Below, in pieces: positions 50,901 through 63,691 of a DNA stretch of 64,000 nucleotides (the first letter of the stretch is position 1; each line of letters begins with the position of its first letter). Both the position numbers and the translations under genes were made by a program. This DNA is from Osmia lignaria lignaria (lineage: Eukaryota; Arthropoda; Insecta; Hymenoptera; Megachilidae): the NCBI RefSeq assembly GCF_051020975.1, contig NW_027478168.1, positions 4,340,001 through 4,404,000 of the forward strand, given 5' to 3'. The notes under the pieces were generated by a model. It had not been told where the DNA came from and ran no database searches. It was given only the letters and a program-made list of their open reading frames with translations.

Positions 50901-52765
50901 AAGTGGCATTTGCGGCTCGCACTAGTGCAGAGTTATCTCAAAGAAAGGGGCCACGGTGTTTCTGTATCTGTATTATGTTGGTGCGGCTTCGGAACTTTTA
51001 AATATCTTGATATATCTCGAGAACTACGCATCTGATCAAAAAATATCATAGAACATAAAAAGTAGGAAACTTAATTCTCTACAAAAAAGGTCTGTTAACA
51101 TTTTGCCATAGCTCGCTTCGTTTCCGAGATATTTGCAGATTTATCTCAAGGGAAGGGGCCTGACGGACATATTTCGAGATATTTCTTCTTCTTGTTGTTC
51201 TTCTTCTGCACAGCTAAGCTGGAAGTGGCATTTGCGGCTCGCACTAGTGCAGAGTTATCTCAAAGAAAGGGGCCACGGTGTTTCTGTATCTCTATTATGT
51301 TGGTGCGGCTTCGGAACTTTTAAATATCTCGACATATCTCGAAAACTACGCTTCTGATCAAAAAATATCATAGAACATAAATTGTAGGAAACATAATTCT
51401 CTACAAAAAAGGTCTCTTAGCATTTTGCCATAGCTCGCTTCGTTTCCGAGATATTTGCAGATTTATCTGAAGGGAAAGGGCCTGACGGACATATTTCGAG
51501 ATCTTTCTTCTTCTTGTTGTTCTTCTTCTGCACAGCTAAGCTGGAAGTGGCATTTGCAGCTCGCAATAGTGCAGAGTTATCTCAAAGAAAGGGGCCACTG
51601 TGTTTCTGTATCTCTATTATGTTGGTGCGGCTTCGGAACTTTTAAATATCTTGATATATCTCGAGAACTACGCATCTGATCAAAAAATATCATAGAACAT
51701 AAAAAGTAGGAAACTTAATTCTCTACAAAAAAGGTCTCTTAACATTTTGCCATAGCTCGCTTCGTTTCCGAGATATTTGCAGATTTATCTCAAGGGAAGG
51801 GGCCTGACGGACATATTTCGAGATATTTCTTCTTCTTGTTGTTCTTCTTCTGCACAGCTAAGCTGGAAGTGGCATTTGCGGCTCGCACTAGTGCAGCGTT
51901 ATCTCAAAGAAAGGGGCCACGGTGTTTCTGTATCTCTATTATGTTGGTGCGGCTTCGGAACTTTTAAATATCTTGATATATCTCGAGAACTACGCATCTG
52001 ATCAAAAAATATCATAGAACATAAAAAGTAGGAAACTTAATTCTCTACAAAAAAGGTCTCTTAACATTTTGCCATAGCTCGCTTCCTTTCCGAGATATTT
52101 GCAGATTTATCTCAAGGGAAGGGGCCTGACGGACATATTTCGAGATATTTCTTCTTCTTGTTGTTCTTCTTCTGCACAGCTAAGCTGGAAGTGGCATTTG
52201 CGGCTCGCACTAGTGCAGAGTTATCTCAAAGAAAGGGGCCACGGTGTTTCTGTATCTCTATTATGTTGGTGCGGCTTCGGAACTTTTAAATATCTCGATA
52301 TATCTCGAAAACTACGCTTCTGATCAAAAAATATCATAGAACATAAATTGTAGGAACCATAATTCTCTACAAAAAAGGTCTCTTAACATTTTGCCATAGC
52401 TCGCTTCGTTTCCGAGATATTTGCAGATATATCTCAAGGGAAGGGGCCTGACGGACATATTTCGAGATATTTCTTCTTCTTGTTGTACTTCTTCTGCACA
52501 GCTAAGCTGGAAGTGGCATTTACAGCTCGCAATAGTGCAAAGTTATCTCAAAGAAAGGGGCGACGGTGTTTCTGTATCTCTATTATGTTGGTGCGGCTTC
52601 GGAACTTTTAAATATCTTGATATATCTCGAGAACTACGCATCTGATCAAAAAATATCATAGAACATAAAAAGTAGGAAACTTAATTCTCTACAAAAAAGG
52701 TCTCTTAACATTTTGCCATAGCTCGCTTCGTTTCCGAGATATTTGCAGATTTATCTCAAGGGAAG
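47951..52765. repeat. 15-unit higher-order repeat, copy 2 (4815 bp)
   Basis: This repeats 43136-47950 with almost no change; by eye the only difference I found was at the base matching 44008. Agreement runs on past the unit boundary to about 52862, where GCAGAGTTATC replaces GCAGCGTTATC. The shared 15-bp deletion and other markers at constant spacing make this the clearest segmental duplication in the window. Confidence 0.96.
50826..51132. repeat. 307-bp unit, same 15-bp deletion
   Basis: Identical in its diagnostic changes to the unit at 46011, including GTATCTGTATT. It lies exactly one 15-unit period downstream, so it is a duplicate, not an independent deletion. Confidence 0.95.
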
Positions 52766-53708
52766 GGGCCTGACGGACATATTTCGAGATATTTCTTCTT
52801 CTTGTTGTTCTTCTTCTGCACAGCTAAGCTGGAAGTGGCATTTGCGGCTCGCACTAGTGCAGAGTTATCTCAAAGAAAGGGGCCACGGTGTTTCTGTATC
52901 TCTATTATGTTGGTGCGGCTTCGGAACTTTTAAATATCTTGATATATCTCGAGAACTACGCATCTGATCAAAAAATATCATAGAACATAAAAAGTAGGAA
53001 ACTTAATTCTCTACAAAAAAGGTCTCTTAACATTTTGCCATAGCTCGCTTCGTTTCCGAGATATTTGCAGATTTATCTCAAGGGAAGGGGCCTGACGGAC
53101 ATATTTCGAGATATTTCTTCTTCTTGTTGTTCTTCTTCTGCACAGCTAAGCTGGAAGTGGCATTTGCGGCTCGCACTAGTGCAGAGTTATCTCAAAGAAA
53201 GGGGCCACGGTGTTTCTGTATCTCTATTATGTTGGTGCGGCTTCGGAACTTTTAAATATCTCGATATATCTCGAAAACTACGCTTCTGATCAAAAAATAT
53301 CATAGAACATAAATTGTAGGAAACATAATTCTCTACAAAAAAGGTCTCTTAGCATTTTGCCATAGCTCGCTTCGTTTCCGAGATATTTGCAGATATATCT
53401 GAAGGGAAAGGGGCTGACGGACATATTTCGAGATATTTCTTCTTCTTGTTGTTGTTCTTCTGCACAGCCATGCTGGAAGTGGCATTTGCAGCTCGCAATA
53501 GTGCAGAGTTATCTCAAAGAAAGAGGCCACGGTGTTTCTGTATCTCTATTATGTTGGTGCGGCTTCGGAACTTTTAAATATCTCGATATATCTCGAAAAC
53601 TACGCTTCTGATCAAAAAATATCATAGAACATAAATTGTAGGAACCATAATTCTCTACAAAAAAGGTCTCTTAACATTTTCCCATAGCTCGCTTCGTTTC
53701 CGAGATAT
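52421..53708. repeat. Four-unit higher-order repeat, copy 1 (1288 bp)
   Basis: The order is a TTGTACTTC / GGGGCGACGG unit with A-type tail, an A-type unit, a B-type unit ending CTTAGCATT, then a unit beginning GATATATCTGAAGGG with GTTGTTGTTC and CACAGCCATGC. The first three overlap or continue the end of the 15-unit copy. The same order follows at 53709. Confidence 0.85.
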
Positions 53709-54997
53709 TTGCAGATATATCTCAAGGGAAGGGGCCTGACGGACATATTTCGAGATATTTCTTCTTCTTGTTGTACTTCTTCTGCACAGCTAAGCTGGAA
53801 GTGGCATTTACAGCTCGCAATAGTGCAAAGTTATCTCAAAGAAAGGGGCGACGGTGTTTCTGTATCTCTATTATGTTGGTGCGGCTTCGGAACTTTCTAA
53901 ATATCTTGATATATCTCGAGAACTACGCATCTGATCAAAAAATATCATAGAACATAAAAAGTAGGAAACTTAATTCTCTACAAAAAAGGTCTCTTAACAT
54001 TTTGCCATAGCTCGCTTCGTTTCCGAGATATTTGCAGATTTATCTCAAGGGAAGGGGCCTGACGGACATATTTCGAGATATTTCTTCTTCTTGTTGTTCT
54101 TCTTCTGCACAGCTAAGCTGGAAGTGGCATTTGCGGCTCGCACTAGTGCAGAGTTATCTCAAAGAAAGGGGCCACGGTGTTTCTGTATCTCTATTATGTT
54201 GGTGCGGCTTCGGAACTTTTAAATATCTTGATATATCTCGAGAACTACGCATCTGATCAAAAAATATCATAGAACATAAAAAGTAGGAAACTTAATTCTC
54301 TACAAAAAAGGTCTCTTTACATTTTGCCATAGCTCGCTTCGTTTCCGAGATATTTGCAGATTTATCTCAAGGGAAGGGGCCTGACGGACATATTTCGAGA
54401 TATTTCTTCTTCTTGTTGTTCTTCTTCTGCACAGCTAAGCTGGAAGTGGCATTTGCGGCTCGCACTAGTGCAGAGTTATCTCAAAGAAAGGGGCCACGGT
54501 GTTTCTGTATCTCTATTATGTTGGTGCGGCTTCGGAACTTTTAAATATCTCGATATATCTCGAAAACTACGCTTCTGATCAAAAAATATCATAGAACATA
54601 AATTGTAGGAAACATAATTCTCTACAAAAAAGGTCTCTTAGCATTTTGCCATAGCTCGCTTCGTTTCCGAGATATTTGCAGATATAACTGAAGGGAAAGG
54701 GGCTGACGGACATATTTCGAGCTATTTCTTCTTCTTGTTGTTGTTCTTCTGCACAGCCAAGCTGGAAGTGGCATTTGCAGCTCGCAATAGTGCAGAGTTA
54801 TCTCAAAGAAAGGGGCCACTGTGTTTCTGTATCTCTATTATGTTGGTGCGGCTTCGGAACTTTTAAATATCTTGATATATCTCGAGAACTACGCATCTGA
54901 TCAAAAAATATCATAGAACATAAAAAGTAGGAAACTTAATTCTCTACAAAAAAGGTCTCTTAACATTTTGCCATAGCTCGCTTCGTTTCCGAGATAT
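53709..54997. repeat. Four-unit higher-order repeat, copy 2 (1289 bp)
   Basis: The same unit order as 52421-53708. The first unit has one inserted base at about 53897 (AACTTTCTAAATATC), making it 323 bp. The fourth unit has GATATAACTGAAGG, GAGCTATTTC, CACAGCCAAGC and CCACTGTG, and its 3' part is A type while copy 1's is B type. Confidence 0.85.
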
Positions 54998-56995
54998 TTG
55001 CAGATTTATCTCAAGGGAAGGGGCCTGACGGACATATTTCGAGATATTTCTTCTTCTTGTTGTTCTTCTTCTGCACAGCTAAGCTGGAAGTGGCATTTGC
55101 GGCTCGCACTAGTGCAGCGTTATCTCAAAGAAAGGGGTCACGGTGTTTCTGTATCTCTATTATGTTGGTGCGGCGTCGGAACTTTTAAATATCTTGATAT
55201 ATCTCGAGAACTACGCATCTGATCAAAAAATATCATAGAACATAAAAAGTAGGAAACTTAATTCTCTACAAAAAAGGTCTCTTAACATTTTGCCATAGCT
55301 CGCTTCCTTTCCGAGATATTTGCAGATTTATCTCAAGGGAAGGGGCCTGACGGACATATTTCGAGATATTTCTTCTTCTTGTTGTTCTTCTTCTGCACAG
55401 CTAAGCTGGAAGTGGCATTTGCGGCTCGCACTAGTGCAGAGTTATCTCAAAGAAAGGGGCCACGGTGTTTCTGTATCTCTATTATGTTGGTGCGGCTTCG
55501 GAACTTTTAAATATCTCGATATATCTCGAAAACTACGCTTCTGATCAAAAAATATCATAGAACATAAATTGTAGGAAACATAATTCTCTACAAAAAAGGT
55601 CTCTTAGCATTTTGCCATAGCTCGCTTCGTTTCCGAGATATTTGCAGATATATCTGAAGGGAAAGGGGCTGACGGACATATTTCGAGATATTTCTTCTTC
55701 TTGTTGTTCTTCTTCTGCACAGCTAAGCTGGAAGTGGCATTTGCGGCTCGCACTAGTGCAGAGTTATCTCAAAGAAAGGGGCCACGGTGTTTCTGTATCT
55801 CTATTATGTTGGTGCGGCTTCGGAACTTTTAAATATCTCGATATATCTCGAAAACTACGCTTCTGATCAAAAAATATCATAGAACATAAATTGTAGGAAC
55901 CATAATTCTCTACAAAAAAGGTCTCTTAACATTTTGCCATAGCTCGCTTCGTTTCCGAGATATTTGCAGATATATCTCAAGGGAAGGGGCCTGACGGACA
56001 TATTTCGAGATATTTCTTCTTCTTGTTGTACTTCTTCTGCACAGCTAAGCTGGAAGTGGCATTTACAGCTCGCAATAGTGCAAAGTTATCTCAAAGAAAG
56101 GGGCGACGGTGTTTCTGTATCTCTATTATGTTGGTGCGGCTTCGGAACTTTTAAATATCTCGATATATCTCGAAAACTACGCTTCTGATCAAAAAATATC
56201 GTAGAACATAAAAAGTAGGAAACTTAATTCTCTACAAAAAAGGTCCTTTAACATTTTGCCATAGCTCTCTTCGTTTCCGAGATATTTGCAGATTTATCTC
56301 AAGGGAAGGGGCCTGACGGACATATTTCGAGATATTTCTTCTTCTTGTTGTTCTTCTTCTGCACAGCTAAGCTGGAAGTGGCATTTGCGGCTCGCACTAG
56401 TGCAGAGTTATCTCAAAGAAAGGGGCCACGGTGTTTCTGTATCTCTATTATGTTGGTGCGGCTTCGGAACTTTTAAATATCTCGATATATCTCGAAAACT
56501 ACGCTTCTGATCAAAAAATATCATAGAACATAAATTGTAGGAAACATAATTCTCTACAAAAAAGGTCTCTTAACATTTTGCCATAGCTCGCTTTGTTTCC
56601 GAGATATTTGCAGATATATCTCAAGGGAAGGGGCCTGACGGACATATTTCGAGATATTTCTTCTTCTTGTTGTTCTTCTTCTGCACAGCTAACCTGGAAG
56701 TGGCATTTGCAGCTCGCAATAGTGCAGAGTTATCTCAAAGAAAGGGGCCACGGTGTTTCTGTATCTCTATTATGTTGGTGCGGCTTCGGAACTTTTAAAT
56801 ATCTTGATATATCTCGAGAACTACGCATCTGATCAAAAAATATCATAGAACATAAAAAGTGGGAAACTTAATTCTCTACAAAAAAGGTCTCTTAACATTT
56901 TGCCATAGCTCGCTTCGTTTCCGAGATATTTGCAGATTTATCTCAAGGGAAGGGGCCTGACGGACATATTTCGAGATATTTCTTCTTCTTGTTGT
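54774..56995. repeat. Right-end module, copy 1
   Basis: Markers in order: CCACTGTG, GGGGTCACGG with GCAGCGTTATC, GCTTCCTTTCC, GATATATCTGAAGGG with GGGGCTGACGG, TTGTACTTC with B-type 3' part, GCTCTCTTCG, and GCTAACCTGG with AAAAAGTGGG. The part from about 55308 recurs 2254 bp (seven units) downstream, and the part up to about 56400 recurs 7084 bp (22 units) downstream. Confidence 0.88.
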
Positions 56996-57561
56996 ACTTC
57001 TTCTGCACAGCTAAGCTGGAAGTGGCATTTACAGCTCGCAATAGTGCAAAGTTATCTCAAAGAAAGGGGCGACGGTGTTTCTGTATCTCTATTATGTTGG
57101 TGCGGCTTCGGAACTTTTAAATATCTTGATATATCTCGAGAACTACGCATCTGATCAAAAAATATCATAGAACATAAAAAGTAGGAAACTTAATTCTCTA
57201 CAAAAAAGGTCTCTTAACATTTTGCCATAGCTCGCTTGGTTTCCGAGATATTTGCAGATTTATCTCAAGGGAAGGGGCCTGACGGACATATTTCGAGATA
57301 TTTCTTCTTCTTGTTGTTCTTCTTCTGCACAGCTAAGCTGGAAGTGGCATTTGCGGCTCGCACTAGTGCAGAGTTATCTCAAAGAAAGGGGCCACGGTGT
57401 TTCTGTATCTCTATTATGTTGGTGCGGCTTCGGAACTTTTAAATATCTTGATATATCTCGAGAACTACGCATCTGATCAAAAAATATCATAGAACATAAA
57501 AAGTAGGAAACTTAATTCTCTACAAAAAAGGTCTCTTAACATTTTGCCATAGCTCGCTTCG

Positions 57562-59249
57562 TTTCCGAGATATTTGCAGATTTATCTCAAGGGAAGGGGC
57601 CTGACGGACATATTTCGAGATATTTCTTCTTCTTGTTGTTCTTCTTCTGCACAGCTAAGCTGGAAGTGGCATTTGCGGCTCGCACTAGTGCAGAGTTATC
57701 TCAAAGAAAGGGGCCACGGTGTTTCTGTATCTCTATTATGTTGGTGCGGCTTCGGAACTTTTAAATATCTCGATATATCTCGAAAACTACGCTTCTGATC
57801 AAAAAATATCATAGAACATAAATTGTAGGAAACATAATTCTCTACAAAAAAGGTCTCTTAGCATTTTGCCATAGCTCGCTTCGTTTCCGAGATATTTGCA
57901 GATATATCTGAAGGGAAAGGGGCTGACGGACATATTTCGAGATATTTCTTCTTCTTGTTGTTCTTCTTCTGCACAGCTAAGCTGGAAGTGGCATTTGCGG
58001 CTCGCACTAGTGCAGAGTTATCTCAAAGAAAGGGGCCACGGTGTTTCTGTATCTCTATTATGTTGGTGCGGCTTCGGAACTTTTAAATATCTCGATATAT
58101 CTCGAAAACTACGCTTCTGATCAAAAAATATCATAGAACATAAATTGTAGGAACCATAATTCTCTACAAAAAAGGTCTCTTAACATTTTGCCATAGCTCG
58201 CTTCGTTTCCGAGATATTTGCAGATATATCTCAAGGGAAGGGGCCTGACGGACATATTTCGAGATATTTCTTCTTCTTGTTGTACTTCTTCTGCACAGCT
58301 AAGCTGGAAGTGGCATTTACAGCTCGCAATAGTGCAAAGTTATCTCAAAGAAAGGGGCGACGGTGTTTCTGTATCTCTATTATGTTGGTGCGGCTTCGGA
58401 ACTTTTAAATATCTCGATATATCTCGAAAACTACGCTTCTGATCAAAAAATATCATAGAACATAAAAAGTAGGAAACTTAATTCTCTACAAAAAAGGTCT
58501 CTTAACATTTTGCCATAGCTCTCTTCGTTTCCGAGATATTTGCAGATTTATCTCAAGGGAAGGGGCCTGACGGACATATTTCGAGATATTTCTTCTTCTT
58601 GTTGTTCTTCTTCTGCACAGCTAAGCTGGAAGTGGCATTTGCGGCTCGCACTAGTGCAGAGTTATCTCAAAGAAAGGGGCCACGGTGTTTCTGTATCTCT
58701 ATTATGTTGGTGCGGCTTCGGAACTTTTAAATATCTCGATATATCTCGAAAACTACGCTTCTGATCAAAAAATATCATAGAACATAAATTGTAGGAAACA
58801 TAATTCTCTACAAAAAAGGTCTCTTAACATTTTGCCATAGCTCGCTTCGTTTCCGAGATATTTGCAGATATATCTCAAGGGAAGGGGCCTGACGGACATA
58901 TTTCGAGATATTTCTTCTTCTTGTTGTTCTTCTTCTGCACAGCTAACCTGGAAGTGGCATTTGCAGCTCGCAATAGTGCAGAGTTATCTCAAAGAAAGGG
59001 GCCACGGTGTTTCTGTATCTCTATTATGTTGGTGCGGCTTCGGAACTTTTAAATATCTTGATATATCTCGAGAACTACGCATCTGATCAAAAAATATCAT
59101 AGAACATAAAAAGTGGGAAACTTAATTCTCTACAAGAAAGGTCTCTTAACATTTTGCCATAGCTCGCTTCGTTTCCGAGATATTTGCAGATTTATCTCAA
59201 GGGAAGGGGCCTGACGGACATATTTCGAGATATTTCTTCTTCTTGTTGT
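57562..59249. repeat. Right-end module, copy 2 (about 1.7 kb)
   Basis: This matches 55308-56995 at seven-unit spacing, including the rare GCTAACCTGG and AAAAAGTGGG changes. Differences noticed are ATATCATAG where copy 1 has ATATCGTAG, GGTCTCTTAAC where it has GGTCCTTTAAC, GCTTCG where it has GCTTTG before the 58862 unit, and CTACAAGAAAGG near 59135. Confidence 0.9.
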
Positions 59250-61857
59250 TCTTCTTCTGCACAGCTAAGCTGGAAGTGGCATTTGCAGCTCGCAATAGTG
59301 CAGAGTTATCTCAAAGAAAGGGGCCACGGTGTTTCTGTATCTCTATTATGTTGGTGCGGCTTCGGAACTTTTAAATATCTTGATATATCTCGAGAACTGC
59401 GCATCTGATCAAAAAATATCATAGAACATAAAAAGTAGGAAACTTAATTCTCTACAAAAAAGGTCCCTTAACATTTTGCCATAGCTCGCTTAGTTTCCGA
59501 GATATTTGCAGATTTATCTCAAGGGAAGGGGCCTGACGGACATATTTCGAGATATTTCTTCTTCTTGTTGTTCTTCTTCTGCACAGCTAAGCTGGAAGTG
59601 GCATTTGCGGCTCGCACTAGTGCAGAGTTATCTCAAAGAAAGGGGCCACGGTGTTTCTGTATCTCTATTATGTTGGTGCGGCTTCGGAACTTTTAAATAT
59701 CTTGATATATCTCGAGAACTACGCATCTGATCAAAGAATATCATAGAACATAAAAAGTAGGAAACTTAATTCTCTACAAAAAAGGTCTCTTAACATTTTG
59801 CCATAGCTCTCTTCGTTTCCGAGATATTTGCAGATTTATCTCAAGGGAAGGGGCCTGACGGACATATTTCGAGATATTTCTTCTTCTTGTTGTTCTTCTT
59901 CTGCACAGCTAAGCTGGAAGTGGCATTTGCAGCTCGCAATAGTGCAGAGTTATCTCAAAGAAAGGGGCCACGGTGTTTCTGTATCTCTATTATGTTGGTG
60001 CGGCTTCGGAACTTTTAAATATCTTGATATATCTCGAGAACTACGCATCTGATCAAAAAATATCATAGAACATAAAAAGTAGGATACTTAATTCTCTACA
60101 AAAAAGGTCTCTTAACATTTTGCCATAGCTCGCTTCGTTTCCGAGATATTTGCAGATTTATCTCAAGGGAAGGGGCCTGACGGACATATTTCGAGATATT
60201 TCTTCTTCTTGTTGTTCTTCTTCTGCACAGCTAAGCTGGAAGTGGCATTTGCGGCTCGCACTAGTGCAGAGTTATCTCAAAGAAAGGGGCCACGGTGTTT
60301 CTGTATCTCTATTATGTTGGTGCGGCTTCGGAACTTTTAAATATCTTGATATATCTCGAGAACTGCGCATCTGATCAAAAAATATCATAGAACATAAAAA
60401 GTAGGAAACTTAATTCTCTACAAAAAAGGTCTCTTAACATTTTGCCATAGCTCGCTTCGTTTCCGAGATATTTGCAGATTTATCTCAAGGGAAGGGGCCT
60501 GACGGACATATTTCGAGATATTTCTTCTTCGTGTTGTTCTTCTTCTGCACAGCTAAACTGGAAGTGGCATTTCCAGCTCGGACTAGTGCAGAGTTATCTC
60601 AAAGAAAGGGGCCACGGTGTTTCTGTATCTCTATTATGTTGGTGCGGCTTCGGAACTTTTAAATATCTCGATATATCTCGAAAACTACGCATCTGATCAA
60701 AAAATATCATAGAACATAAAAAGTAGGAAACTTAATTCTCTACAAAAAAGGTCTCTTAACATTTTGCCATAGCTCTCTTCGTTTCCGAGATATTTGCAGA
60801 TTTATCTCAAGGGAAGGGGCATGACGGACATATTTCGAGATATTTCTTCTTCTTGTTGTTCTTCTTCTGCACAGCTAAGCTGGAAGTGGCATTTGCGGCT
60901 CGCACTAGTGCAGAGTTATCTCAAAGAAAGGGGCCACGGTGTTTCTGTATCTCTATTATGTTGGTGCGGCTTCGGAACTTTTAAATATCTCGATATATCT
61001 CGAAAACTACGCTTCTGATCAAAAAATATCATAGAACATAAATTGTAGGAAACATAATTCTCTACAAAAAAGGTCTCTTAACATTTTGCCATAGCTCTCT
61101 TCGTTTCCGAGATATTTGCAGATTTATCTCAAGGGAAGGGGCCTGACGGACATATTTCGAGATATTTCTTCTTCTTGTTGTTCTTCTTCTGCACAGCTAA
61201 GCTGGTAGTGGCATTTGCGGCTCGCACTAGTGCAGAGTTATCTCAAAGAAAGGGGCCACGGTGTTTCTGTATCTCTATTATGTTGGTGCCGCTTCGGAAC
61301 TTTTAAATATCTTGATATATCTCGAGAACTACGCATCTGATCAAAAAATATCATAGAACATAAAAAGTAGGAAACTTAATTCTCTACAAAAAAGGTCTCT
61401 TAACATTTTGCCATAGCTCGCTTCGTTTCCGAGATATTTGCAGATTTATCTCAAGGGAAGGGGCCTGACGGACATATTTCGAGATATTTCTTCTTCTTGT
61501 TGTTCTTCTTCTGCACAGCTAAGCTGGAAGTGGCATTTGCGGCTCGCACTAGTGCAGAGTTATCTCAAAGAAAGGGGCCACGGTGTTTCTGTATCTCTAT
61601 TATGTTGTTGCGGCTTCGGAACTTTTAAATATCTTGATATATCTCGAGAACTACGCATCTGATCAAAGAATATCATAGAACATAAATTGTAGGAACCATA
61701 ATTCTCTACAAAAAAGGTCTCTTAACATTTTGCCATAGCTCGCTTCGTTTCCGAGATATTTGCAGATTTATCTCAAGGGAAGGGGCCTGACGGACATATT
61801 TCGAGATATTTCTTCTTCTTGTTGTTCTTCTTCTGCACAGCTAAGCTGGAAGTGGCA
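59250..61857. repeat. Mixed section between right-end module copies
   Basis: About eight 322-bp units, mainly with the palindromic central segment and A-type 3' parts. Private changes include GCTTAGTTTCC before 59506, CTTCGTGTTGTTC with CTCGGACTAG in the 60472 unit, GGGGCATGACGG (60794), GCTGGTAGTGG (61116) and ATGTTGTTGCGG (61438). GCTCTCTTCG occurs before three of the units. No higher-order order is evident. Confidence 0.8.
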
Positions 61858-63484
61858 TTTGCAGCTCGCAATAGTGCAGAGTTATCTCAAAGAAAGGGGC
61901 CACTGTGTTTCTGTATCTCTATTATGTTGGTGCGGCTTCGGAACTTTTAAATATCTTGATATATCTCGAGAACTACGCATCTGATCAAAAAATATCATAG
62001 AACATAAAAAGTAGGAAACTTAATTCTCTACAAAAAAGGTCTCTTAACATTTTGCCATAGCTCGCTTCGTTTCCGAGATATTTGCAGATTTATCTCAAGG
62101 GAAGGGGCCTGACGGACATATTTCGAGATATTTCTTCTTCTTGTTGTTCTTCTTCTGCACAGCTAAGCTGGAAGTGGCATTTGCGGCTCGCACTAGTGCA
62201 GCGTTATCTCAAAGAAAGGGGTCACGGTGTTTCTGTATCTCTATTATGTTGGTGCGGCTTCGGAACTTTTAAATATCTTGATATATCTCGAGAACTACGC
62301 ATCTGATCAAAAAATATCATAGAACATAAAAAGTAGGAAACTTAATTCTCTACAAAAAAGGTCTCTTAACATTTTGCCATAGCTCGCTTCCTTTCCGAGA
62401 TATTTGCAGATTTATCTCAAGGGAAGGGGCCTGACGGACATATTTCGAGATATTTCTTCTTCTTGTTGTTCTTCTTCTGCACAGCTAAGCTGGAAGTGGC
62501 ATTTGCGGCTCGCACTAGTGCAGAGTTATCTCAAAGAAAGGGGCCACGGTGTTTCTGTATCTCTATTATGTTGGTGCGGCTTCGGAACTTTTAAATATCT
62601 CGATATATCTCGAAAACTACGCTTCTGATCAAAAAATATCATAGAACATAAATTGTAGGAAACATAATTCTCTACAAAAAAGGTCTCTTAGCATTTTGCC
62701 ATAGCTCGCTTCGTTTCCGAGATATTTGCAGATATATCTGAAGGGAAAGGGGCTGACGGACATATTTCGAGATATTTCTTCTTCTTGTTGTTCTTCTTCT
62801 GCACAGCTAAGCTGGAAGTGGCATTTGCGGCTCGCACTAGTGCAGAGTTATCTCAAAGAAAGGGGCCACGGTGTTTCTGTATCTCTATTATGTTGGTGCG
62901 GCTTCGGAACTTTTAAATATCTCGATATATCTCGAAAACTACGCTTCTGATCAAAAAATATCATAGAACATAAATTGTAGGAACCATAATTCTCTACAAA
63001 AAAGGTCTCTTAACATTTTGCCATAGCTCGCTTCGTTTCCGAGATATTTGCAGATATATCTCAAGGGAAGGGGCCTGACGGACATATTTCGAGATATTTC
63101 TTCTTCTTGTTGTACTTCTTCTGCACAGCTAAGCTGGAAGTGGCATTTACAGCTCGCAATAGTGCAAAGTTATCTCAAAGAAAGGGGCGACGGTGTTTCT
63201 GTATCTCTATTATGTTGGTGCGGCTTCGGAACTTTTAAATATCTCGATATATCTCGAAAACTACGCTTCTGATCAAAAAATATCATAGAACATAAAAAGT
63301 AGGAAACTTAATTCTCTACAAAAAAGGTCTCTTAACATTTTGCCATAGCTCTCTTCGTTTCCGAGATATTTGCAGATTTATCTCAAGGGAAGGGGCCTGA
63401 CGGACATATTTCGAGATATTTCTTCTTCTTGTTGTTCTTCTTCTGCACAGCTAAGCTGGAAGTGGCATTTGCGGCTCGTACTAG
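61858..63484. repeat. Right-end module, copy 3
   Basis: CCACTGTG, GGGGTCACGG with GCAGCGTTATC, GCTTCCTTTCC, GATATATCTGAAGGG, TTGTACTTC with GGGGCGACGG, and GCTCTCTTCG recur in the order of the first copy, 22 units away. The match fades in the unit at 63370, which has CTCGTACTAG and an A-type 3' part. Confidence 0.87.
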
Positions 63485-63691
63485 TGCAGAGTTATCTCAA
63501 AGAAAGGGGCCACGGTGTTTCTGTATCTCTATTATGTTGGTGCGGCTTCGGAACTTTTAAATATCTTGATATATCTCGAGAACTACGCATCTGATCAAAA
63601 AATATCATAGAACATAAAAAGTAGGAAACTTAATTCTCTACAAAAAAGGTCTCTTAACATTTTGCCATAGCTCGCTTCGTTTCCGAGATAT

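Noticed and set aside
43136..52765. Assembly artefact as sole explanation for the 4815-bp duplication
   Set aside because: It cannot be excluded from sequence alone, but the copies differ at about 44008 and several other higher-order periods occur in the window, so biological duplication is more likely. Raw reads would decide.
53333..53530. Minus-strand frames of 65 residues (13445-13642, 53333-53530, 54622-54819)
   Set aside because: They are the complement of the same unit and stay open only through local base changes. They are not conserved in the other units.
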